Part shown: positions 31,333-37,088 of the stretch, piece by piece
How the letters are laid out: each line of letters opens with the position of its first letter
Numbering within the stretch: the first letter of the stretch is position 1
The notes under the pieces: generated by a model
Database searches by the model: none
What the model saw: only the letters and a program-made list of their open reading frames with translations
What the model was told of the DNA's origin: nothing
Program-made: the position numbers and the translations under genes
Assembly: GCA_002362105.1 (NCBI GenBank)
Contig: DETD01000015.1
Location: 1 to 37,088, forward strand
DNA from: Bacteroidales bacterium UBA3297
Lineage (GTDB): Bacteria > Bacteroidota > Bacteroidia > Bacteroidales > Paludibacteraceae
Reading direction: 5' to 3'
DNA length: 37,088 nucleotides

Positions 31333-32106
31333 ATGAGAATTTTGATAATTGGTGCCGGTAAGATGGGCACTTTCTTTTCTGATGTGCTTTGTGACAAGCA
31401 CGAAGTTGCAATCTTCGACATTAAGGCCGACAAACTGAAGTTCGTGTTTAACACACAGCGTTTCACCAAACCAGAGGAAATCCAGGCATTCAATCCTGAA
31501 CTGGTGATAAATGCGTCAACCATCAAGTATACGCTCGATGCCTTTAAAATGGTGATGCCTTACTTGTCGAAAGACTGTATTTTGTCAGATATTTCATCTG
31601 TAAAAACCGGTTTCCCTGAATTCTACAAGGAATGTGGCTTCCGTTTTGTTTCAACTCACCCAATGTTTGGCCCTACATTTGCAAGCTTGAGCGATTTGAG
31701 TACCCAGAACGCCATCCTTATCTCTGAGAGTGACCATTTGGGCAAGGTATTCTTTAAGGACCTTTACGAAGAGTTGCACCTCAATATCTTCGAGTACTCG
31801 TTTGAGGAACATGATAAAACAATGGCCTACTCGTTGTCGATACCGTTCGCTTCTACCTTGGCATTCTGTTCGGTAATGAAGCATCAAGACGCACCTGGAA
31901 CCACATTCAAAAGGCACATGTCGATTGCGCACGGGGTCCTTTCGGAAGACAACTACCTGATTCAGGAGATACTTTTCAATCCGAACTCGCTGGAACAGCT
32001 CGGACTCATACAGAAACACTTGACCGAATTGTCGGATATTATTTCGCGCCGCGATGGAGAGGCAATGGAAAAATTTCTTGCAAGGGCGCGCGAGAACATT
32101 AAATAA
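31333..32106 (+). CDS. tyrA: Prephenate dehydrogenase
   Basis: 257 residues; oxidative decarboxylation of prephenate to 4-hydroxyphenylpyruvate, on the way to tyrosine. The N-terminal Rossmann fold carries GAGKMG (7-12) and a VAIFDIKADK second strand. STHPMFGPTF holds the family's conserved His-Pro-Met-Phe-Gly substrate loop. The C-terminal helical domain (about 160-257) makes the dimer. It is short because there is no fused mutase or ACT domain, so feedback control is not visible in this protein and may rest on the attenuator. Last gene of the operon; a terminator follows 45 nt later. Confidence 0.93.
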   Translation: MRILIIGAGKMGTFFSDVLCDKHEVAIFDIKADKLKFVFNTQRFTKPEEIQAFNPELVINASTIKYTLDAFKMVMPYLSKDCILSDISSVKTGFPEFYKECGFRFVSTHPMFGPTFASLSDLSTQNAILISESDHLGKVFFKDLYEELHLNIFEYSFEEHDKTMAYSLSIPFASTLAFCSVMKHQDAPGTTFKRHMSIAHGVLSEDNYLIQEILFNPNSLEQLGLIQKHLTELSDIISRRDGEAMEKFLARARENIK

Positions 32107-32151
32107 ATGCTAATTTAGCAGAGCTGTAGCATACCTTGTACAGAGTTAAGG

Positions 32152-32180
32152 GGCGGATGTCTATCGGCATCCGCCTTTTT
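32152..32180 (+). terminator. Rho-independent terminator of the Phe/Tyr operon
   Basis: GGCGGATG / CATCCGCC (32152-32159 and 32168-32175), an 8-bp GC-rich stem with an 8-nt loop, followed by TTTTT. Confidence 0.92.
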
Positions 32181-32200
32181 GTTAAACGATAGAATTTTTT

Positions 32201-33757
32201 ATGGAACACTACTTCTTTATTCTTTGCATTGTTTGTTTTGTATTGTTTGTCTGGTTGGCGCAGTATATATTCTCGTATATAGGGCGTGAGATAAGTCTGT
32301 ACCGAATGTATTCGAAAAACGGAGAATTGCGGGCGCTAATGGCAAAAGATGCACGGCGTTTCCACATCAGTATAGTGTATCTTATGACCTATATGGCGCG
32401 GTCGGATGGGGATGACGTCCAATTCGATAAACTGAAAATGATACTCCGATACATTCGGGAAGTTTGTCCGCAAGAGTGGCAGGTTGACGCGGTTGAGGCT
32501 CTAAAGTATTTGACTGATAGAGAAAAAGGTAGTGGAAAAAGCAGGAGAACTATGTCTGTTATAAGTGTTCGCGGCTTTAAGGAGGGGGAGGGCCTTCTTT
32601 ATACAGATGAGTCAACAAAAGGTTGGAAGTATACGCACGATCTGCATGGTACTAAACTTGCAGAAGAACTGGGCCTCTATTTGTCGGAAAGCGACCGTCT
32701 GTATGTCATGTTCCTCTTGGCGCGTCTTGCTGCCTCTGATAACAGAATAACGACAAAAGGGAAAAAGTCGGAGTCGTATCTGTTGTACAAACTGTGTGTG
32801 AAGGGGCTGAAAATAGGGAAGCCGGAATTCCAAAGCCTGTTAGACAGTTTTGGGGCCGGAAAGGTGAATGAATGGTATAATAATCACTTTGCTGGTAAGG
32901 AGAACAATTTTCCGTCTGTAGAAGTTTCCTCTTCGCTTGTTCCTAAGGGAACGGCAACGTCTGTGGGTAAAGAAACCGCGTATCCGCCAGTGGGAGTGTT
33001 AGCAGACATCTTCCGTTGTGAAAGCTGTTCGTTTGCCTATTCAGAAAAACGTGTGATGGTAACCTCTTTTCTGAATAAATTGACAATGGGTATAGGTGCT
33101 AGCACAGCTGCTTGCTTTATTCTATTCTGGATTTATATGAAATATGAGGAAGACTTAATGTGCAACTTTGTAGATGGAAACACAATTTTAGTGTGTGTCG
33201 TTGTGTGGGTGCTTTCTCTTATTCTCTGCTTTACTATTCCGACGTTGGACTCTTCCGTTTTGCCAGTGTTGCGGACCAAAGCGGAAAATGGAATACAGTT
33301 GAGGGGCATCATAATGTCGTTGGTGGCTGCAATCCCTTCTATGGCTATTCTCTTTTTGGTTTTAACGAATACACTGTTCATGGTTGCGAATGAGGTGTAC
33401 TCTGAAAAGACTATCAAAGTGGAACGAACAGTAGAGGACGTTTATACAACAACAAGTTCGGGGAAGCATAAAAAAACATATTACCATATCAAGTTTCCTG
33501 GTGTTAGTTTGCTTGGGGAAGACCTGAAAGTTGAAAAACCCAAGAGCTTGTCTGCGCCCAATGCGATGAGCTTGGAGGCATTGCGCTATTTGTCGGGACG
33601 GAAGTTCTGGGGCATAGAAAATTCAAAGGTGTTGAAGTCGGTAGAAGTCTCCCATTCAGACTATAGTGGGGCAACTGGAAAAGATGTGGAGTTGACTTTC
33701 GGTGTGGGGTATTATGGCGCAGCCTTTTACGACACCTATCGTTTGAAAAACAATTGA
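32201..33757 (+). CDS. Membrane protein with TerB-like helical region, paralogue 1
   Basis: 518 residues of unknown function. TM1 at about 4-27 leads into a helical region with two TerB-like segments: DARRFHISIVYLMTYMARSDGDDVQFDKLKMILRYI (about 50-86) and SESDRLYVMFLLARLAASDNRITTKGKKSESYLLYKL (about 165-201). Hydrophobic helix, acidic turn, then a second helix is the TerB/DnaJ-TerB pattern. Three further TMs lie at about 291-310, 325-346 and 367-394. A C-terminal beta-rich domain (about 400-518) ends in FGVGYYGAAFYDTYRL. The neighbour 9 nt downstream is a paralogue with the same layout. The first 20 nt after the Phe/Tyr terminator hold no clear promoter. Confidence 0.7.
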   Translation: MEHYFFILCIVCFVLFVWLAQYIFSYIGREISLYRMYSKNGELRALMAKDARRFHISIVYLMTYMARSDGDDVQFDKLKMILRYIREVCPQEWQVDAVEALKYLTDREKGSGKSRRTMSVISVRGFKEGEGLLYTDESTKGWKYTHDLHGTKLAEELGLYLSESDRLYVMFLLARLAASDNRITTKGKKSESYLLYKLCVKGLKIGKPEFQSLLDSFGAGKVNEWYNNHFAGKENNFPSVEVSSSLVPKGTATSVGKETAYPPVGVLADIFRCESCSFAYSEKRVMVTSFLNKLTMGIGASTAACFILFWIYMKYEEDLMCNFVDGNTILVCVVVWVLSLILCFTIPTLDSSVLPVLRTKAENGIQLRGIIMSLVAAIPSMAILFLVLTNTLFMVANEVYSEKTIKVERTVEDVYTTTSSGKHKKTYYHIKFPGVSLLGEDLKVEKPKSLSAPNAMSLEALRYLSGRKFWGIENSKVLKSVEVSHSDYSGATGKDVELTFGVGYYGAAFYDTYRLKNN

Positions 33758-33766
33758 TTCCCCATT

Positions 33767-35206
33767 ATGTTTATCTATTTATTGTCCTTTTCTCTCGTTG
33801 CTTTCTTACTTTATGCGGGCTATGTGTTCTCGCGCGTCAGCCGCGATATATCTCTGTACCGTATTGTCTCGAAGAATGCAGAAGCGCGGGCGCTTCTGGC
33901 AAAAGACCCGTTGCGATTCCATACTAGTATTGTGTATCTTATGGCTTCGTTGTTGAAGACTGCTCCGCGAGACAAACAGTTTGACAAGTTGGAATTTATA
34001 GGCCGTTATATTCGGGAAGTATGCCCGAAGGAAATTTGGAATGATGTTTTAAGTGAACTGGAAACTCTGACAGCAAACACGTATTGCGAAAAATACGGGA
34101 CAGAAGGTGGAGTGGTGAACAAGTGGGCTTTTATAAAAGGGAAGGATGATTGGTTCTTCCGACTGAACAAACCCTATTGTTATGGTCATAGGTTCAACAG
34201 TGTGGAGATTGCCGAAGAGTTTGGCGCAATCTTGTCGGAGGACGACCGTACATATCTGGCATATCTGCTCTTCCGTGTTGCCAATGCCGATGGAGTGATA
34301 ACGGGAAGGGGGAAATTTTCGGAGAAAAATTTGTTGCATAACTTGTGCGTGAAAGGTTTGAAGATGGAGGAGGCCGTATTCTATAACCTGCTTAATGAAT
34401 TTGCTACAGGAAGAGCAGAGGAGTGGTACAACCAACATCTGAAAGGAGAAAAATACCCCGCTTACGATAGGTTGGCAGATATATATCAAAAATACAACGG
34501 TTCGTTCTTTGTCGTGGAGAATGGTATACGCACTATTCTGTGCCCATTTTCTTTGATCGTAGGTTTTCTCTTTTCTTTTGTGTTATCTAGCTTATCTTGT
34601 TGCTTGGAAGTCAATCAAATGTATAGGTTAGTCAGCAAAGGAGTTTTTTTGATTCCCGTCCTAATTTTCGTGTGTCTGTCTGTTATACGGGTAGACTGGA
34701 TAGGACAGTCTGGACGACTGCTAAGGACCAAGAAGGATGACAGGTCTCTACAGAAAGACATTGTGGCGGAAGTCTTAGCTGCGTTCGGTGTTGTGGCTTT
34801 CTTATACTACGGACTCACTAGTTTTATGTTAGTGGCGGCAAATATAGCCTTTGCTGATGAATATAAGGTTGTAAGGCATGTGAACAGGGTATTTCAGAGC
34901 CAGCCAAAATACTATGCTGTGTTAGACGAAAAAGTGACAGCCGAAGATTTCCACCTTGAAGGTCGGGAGAAAAGCCTGGAAAACTCTGTAGATGCCTTTG
35001 GACTAATGGTGTTGCGTAAGATATCGTGGCATAATTTGGATAAGATTGAAAACACCATACCAGTGGCGAAAGTTGAAGTCAGTGCGCAAGACTATTCTGA
35101 ACTCGAGGGCCATTTTCCCGTTTCGCATGAAGCTAAGATAGTCTTGAAGTTCAAGGTGGGGTACTATGGTATTGCCTGGTACGACACCTACCAGCTATTG
35201 GAGTGA
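33767..35206 (+). CDS. Membrane protein with TerB-like helical region, paralogue 2
   Basis: 479 residues, a diverged tandem copy of the preceding gene. Shared landmarks: RDISLYRIVSKNAEARALLAKDPLRFHTSIVYLM (compare REISLYRMYSKNGELRALMAKDARRFHISIVYLM), FDKLEFIGRYIREVCP, SEDDRTYLAYLLFRVANADGVITGRGKFSEKNLLHNLCVKGLKM, and the C-terminal KVGYYGIAWYDTYQL. TMs lie at about 1-20, 252-272, 283-303 and 325-350. The linker between the TerB-like region and TM2 is about 40 residues shorter than in paralogue 1. Both keep an entire frame, so neither looks decayed. They probably form a pair or hetero-oligomer in the inner membrane; the role is unknown. Confidence 0.7.
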   Translation: MFIYLLSFSLVAFLLYAGYVFSRVSRDISLYRIVSKNAEARALLAKDPLRFHTSIVYLMASLLKTAPRDKQFDKLEFIGRYIREVCPKEIWNDVLSELETLTANTYCEKYGTEGGVVNKWAFIKGKDDWFFRLNKPYCYGHRFNSVEIAEEFGAILSEDDRTYLAYLLFRVANADGVITGRGKFSEKNLLHNLCVKGLKMEEAVFYNLLNEFATGRAEEWYNQHLKGEKYPAYDRLADIYQKYNGSFFVVENGIRTILCPFSLIVGFLFSFVLSSLSCCLEVNQMYRLVSKGVFLIPVLIFVCLSVIRVDWIGQSGRLLRTKKDDRSLQKDIVAEVLAAFGVVAFLYYGLTSFMLVAANIAFADEYKVVRHVNRVFQSQPKYYAVLDEKVTAEDFHLEGREKSLENSVDAFGLMVLRKISWHNLDKIENTIPVAKVEVSAQDYSELEGHFPVSHEAKIVLKFKVGYYGIAWYDTYQLLE

Positions 35207-35403
35207 CAAAAGGTCAAATATGGAATATAAAAGCTCCTTTTCAAGTGGCAATTGCTAAATTCCATAAAAAAACGTCAGAGGCAACCGTTTAGTCGGAGAA
35301 ATGCAGGAGGCAGAGTCCGGCTTACATGGATAAGAAACATGCGGATTGCTGGCTAGAGGGGAATGATAAAAGGGAATAAATTCATAATTTTTGCGTCTAG
35401 GCT

Positions 35404-35434
35404 TTTGAAGGTTGGAAAATAATCTGTATTTTTG
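35404..35434 (+). promoter_or_regulatory. Full-consensus promoter of rpsU
   Basis: TTTG (35404-35407), exactly 19 nt, TATTTTTG (35427-35434): a perfect Bacteroidetes promoter, 44 nt before the rpsU start. The rest of the 270-nt gap after 35206 holds nothing I can support; no terminator is seen for the preceding gene. Confidence 0.9.
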
Positions 35435-35478
35435 CGAGCAATTTTTACGAAACTTTATTCTAAAATTTTTATACACAA

Positions 35479-35670
35479 ATGATTATTGTTCCTGTTAAAG
35501 AAGGCGAAAACATTGAAAAAGCCTTGAAGAAATTCAAAAGAAAGTTTGAGAAAACTGGTATTGTAAAAGAACTTAGAAGCCGTAAGGAGTTCGTTAAGCC
35601 TTCAGTTTTGAAGCGCGAAAAGATGAACCACGCTATCTACGTTCAGGCTCTTCACCGCGACGACGACTAA
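35479..35670 (+). CDS. rpsU: 30S ribosomal protein S21
   Basis: 63 residues, basic, with the S21 signature in its first half: VKEGENIEKALKKFKRKFEKTGIVKELRSRKEFVKPSVLK. In Bacteroidota, S21 lies near the anti-Shine-Dalgarno end of 16S rRNA on the 30S platform. Normal length. Full-consensus promoter upstream; xerC follows after 100 nt containing two hairpins without U-tails, so read-through into xerC and hpf is likely. Confidence 0.97.
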   Translation: MIIVPVKEGENIEKALKKFKRKFEKTGIVKELRSRKEFVKPSVLKREKMNHAIYVQALHRDDD

Positions 35671-35702
35671 TCTGACATTAGTCGGCCTTCTTGGCTAAAC
35701 CT

Positions 35703-35725
35703 ATTTGGCGCGAAGCGTGCCAAAT
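35703..35725 (+). other. Intercistronic hairpin between rpsU and xerC
   Basis: ATTTGGCGCG / CGTGCCAAAT (one G-U pair) with an AAG loop. It follows a smaller stem, GACTAAT / ATTAGTC, that overlaps the rpsU stop. Neither has a U-run, so these look like mRNA-processing or stability stems that could separate abundant rpsU mRNA from low xerC expression. Confidence 0.55.
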
Positions 35726-35770
35726 GAAATCAAATCTAAATGAAAGTATAGATAAACGGTTGACTCGCTC

Positions 35771-36661
35771 ATGTTTATCGAAAAATTTCTACAATATATA
35801 AAGTATGAGAAGGCTTACTCTTCTCATACTTTTATTTCATATCAGACCGATATGGAGCAGTTCGCTGCGTTTGTAGAGCAACAGAAAGGAGGGTTTAACC
35901 CACCAGAAATAACAGCTAACGACATACGATCTTGGATTTTGTCCATAATGGACAACGGAGTGGGCGCTCGCAGTGTGAACAGAAAACTGACGACCTTGCG
36001 CACCTTTTTCAAATATATGATGAGGCAGGGGGTTCTCAGTGTGGACCCTACGGCCAAAGTTAAACCTCCGAAAATGGAGAAGAGACTGCCTGTGTTCCTC
36101 AGGGAAGAACAGGTGGAAAACTTGTTCGACGAGTTCGGCAATGTGTTCCCTGACGATTTCGAAGGGAAGCGTGACCGGATTCTTTTGGAAATTCTCTATA
36201 ATCTTGGTGTTCGTGAGTCGGAACTGATAAATTTAAAAGACTGTGATTTCGATTTTAACCGGAATACAGTCCGTGTTACGGGAAAAAGAAACAAACAAAG
36301 GTACATCCCGTTTGGGGATAGACTAAAAAAAGATATATTAGCGTATGTAGACGACCGAAACTCTGAAATGGGACCGGTTGAAGATGGCTGGCTCCTTGTT
36401 CGTAAGACGGGAGAGCAACTTTATCCGGTTTTGGTTTGGAGAATTGTTGAAAAATATATATCTTCGGTTAGCACACTAAGTAAGCGAAGCCCGCATGTGC
36501 TCAGGCACACGTTCGCAACAGCAATGTTGAACAACGGGGCGGATATAGATGCAGTGAAAGAACTGCTCGGCCATGCGAACTTGGCGGCTACCGAGGTCTA
36601 TACGCATACAACGTTCGACCGTTTACGTAAGATTTATAAACAAGCCCACCCAAGGGCATAA
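35771..36661 (+). CDS. xerC: Tyrosine site-specific recombinase XerC
   Basis: 296 residues: core-binding domain (about 1-90) and catalytic domain (about 105-290). Catalytic residues are all present: Arg148 (NLGVRESEL), Lys172 (GKRNKQRYIP), His242 and Arg245 (HVLRHTF), His268 (LGHAN) and nucleophile Tyr277 (EVYTHT). The position between rpsU and hpf is, as I recall, the usual Bacteroidales site of the housekeeping copy. With the recombinase at 6937 it would act at dif to resolve chromosome dimers. Confidence 0.92.
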   Translation: MFIEKFLQYIKYEKAYSSHTFISYQTDMEQFAAFVEQQKGGFNPPEITANDIRSWILSIMDNGVGARSVNRKLTTLRTFFKYMMRQGVLSVDPTAKVKPPKMEKRLPVFLREEQVENLFDEFGNVFPDDFEGKRDRILLEILYNLGVRESELINLKDCDFDFNRNTVRVTGKRNKQRYIPFGDRLKKDILAYVDDRNSEMGPVEDGWLLVRKTGEQLYPVLVWRIVEKYISSVSTLSKRSPHVLRHTFATAMLNNGADIDAVKELLGHANLAATEVYTHTTFDRLRKIYKQAHPRA

Positions 36662-36674
36662 ATTTAATACCGAT

Positions 36675-36971
36675 ATGAAAGTTAACGTACAAGCAATCGA
36701 CTTCAACGCAAAGGCAGAGTTGGAGGCATTTATAAATGAAAAAATCGTGAAGTTGGAACAATATTCAGACAAGATTGTTTCAGCTGATGTACACATGCGC
36801 GTAGTAAAGCCAGAAGTTTCAAACAATAAGGAAGTAATGTTGAAAGTTGCTGTTCCAGGAGAAGACTTGGTAGCAACAAAGGTTGCTGACTCGTTTGAAG
36901 AGGCATTTGCGAATTGTATGGATGCAATCAAGATTCAGATTGTGAAAGCAAAGGAGAAGAAGCAAAAATAA
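36675..36971 (+). CDS. hpf: Ribosome hibernation-promoting factor, short form
   Basis: 98 residues of the RaiA/HPF beta-alpha-beta fold: MKVNVQAIDFNAKAELEAFINEKIVKLEQYSDKIVSADVHMRV, then strands and a helix ending DSFEEAFANCMDAIKIQIVKAKEKKQK. Short HPF binds the decoding centre of idle ribosomes and helps dimerise or silence them. The open frame reaches back into xerC, but the ATG at 36675, 13 nt after the xerC stop, begins exactly at the fold. Probably co-transcribed with xerC. Confidence 0.93.
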   Translation: MKVNVQAIDFNAKAELEAFINEKIVKLEQYSDKIVSADVHMRVVKPEVSNNKEVMLKVAVPGEDLVATKVADSFEEAFANCMDAIKIQIVKAKEKKQK

Positions 36972-36985
36972 TTTTCCTACTGCTA

Positions 36986-37015
36986 TTGTTATTTAAAAAA
37001 ATATGCCTAAATTTG
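36986..37015 (+). promoter_or_regulatory. Promoter of the tRNA gene at the window edge
   Basis: TTG (36986-36988), 19 nt, TAAATTTG (37008-37015), an exact -7 box. The tRNA begins 51 nt later, leaving a leader with no obvious stem. Confidence 0.75.
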
Positions 37016-37066
37016 CACGCTGATTTGGAAAAACGCTTTCTTAGTCAGCGTTGCGTTTAGGCGACC

Positions 37067-37088
37067 GCCTCTTTAGCTCAGTTGGCCA
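37067..37088 (+). tRNA. 5' end of a tRNA gene, cut by the window
   Basis: GCCTCTTTAGCTCAGTTGGCCA has an acceptor 5' strand (GCCTCTT), TA, then a D-arm start AGCTCAGTTGG. Only 22 nt are present, so the anticodon is out of view. The position after hpf suggests tRNA-Thr ahead of tuf by analogy with other Bacteroidales; that is an inference. Confidence 0.8.

Noticed and set aside
35207..35400. The gap after the second TerB-like gene was searched for a terminator, small ORF or RNA.
   Set aside because: No stable stem with a U-run, no convincing ORF and no known RNA pattern were seen; only the rpsU promoter further on is supported.

Overview
The window reads as chromosomal DNA of a Bacteroidota bacterium, most likely a member of the Bacteroidales. 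The evidence is: repeated matches to the Bacteroidetes promoter (TTTG, about 19 nt, TAnnTTTG); a type IX secretion (T9SS) cargo protein; family-specific genes (DUF4292, DUF3467, DUF4369/DUF5106-like thiol proteins); and the gene order rpsU-xerC-hpf-tRNA. I cannot name a genus. No integrase-bearing island, IS element, prophage or CRISPR array is visible.

Layout. 1-6177 (+): mscL with its terminator, then a cell-envelope cluster of dut, a TPR protein, a DUF4292 lipoprotein, an EnvC-like murein-hydrolase activator with a dead LytM domain, and a Wzz-topology membrane protein. 6178-6499: an unusual intergenic region with two sigma-54-type (-24/-12) promoters. The first precedes an apparent noncoding RNA of about 110 nt made of three stem-loops. 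The second precedes a small secreted protein of unknown function. 6937-9018 (-): xerD and a degenerate arginase/formimidoylglutamase-like protein. 9179-16090 (+): a 2303-residue modular secreted protein ending in a T9SS type B sorting domain. 16155-18380 (-): a two-gene restriction-modification-like module (EcoRI-family adenine methyltransferase plus DUF262-HNH protein). Ahead of it lies a roughly 180-nt, strongly structured, unidentified RNA element. 18811-18994 (-): two identical tRNA-Phe genes. 19172-24160: a CYTH protein (+), then on the minus strand a thioredoxin-fold lipid- or envelope-associated protein with DUF3467, and a PHP phosphatase with an M24 aminopeptidase. 24510-27739 (+): AspT-like and DASS-family carboxylate transporters behind a structured leader.

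27848-32180 (+) is a complete phenylalanine/tyrosine branch operon: pheA, an aminotransferase, a DAHP synthase-chorismate mutase fusion, and tyrA. An 18-residue leader peptide with five Phe and five Tyr codons precedes it. The leader is followed by a terminator and a competing copy of the terminator's 3' arm, which is a textbook transcription attenuator not represented as a gene in routine annotation. 32201-35206 (+): two tandem paralogous membrane proteins with TerB-like helical segments and no known function. 35479-37088 (+): rpsU, xerC, hpf and the first 22 nt of a tRNA gene with its promoter.

Best candidates for new biology: the sigma-54 small RNA and its neighbouring sigma-54 gene; the structured RNA ahead of the methyltransferase-HNH pair; the Phe/Tyr attenuator; and the tandem TerB-like membrane pair. 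All assignments come from reading the sequence by eye; no database search was run.
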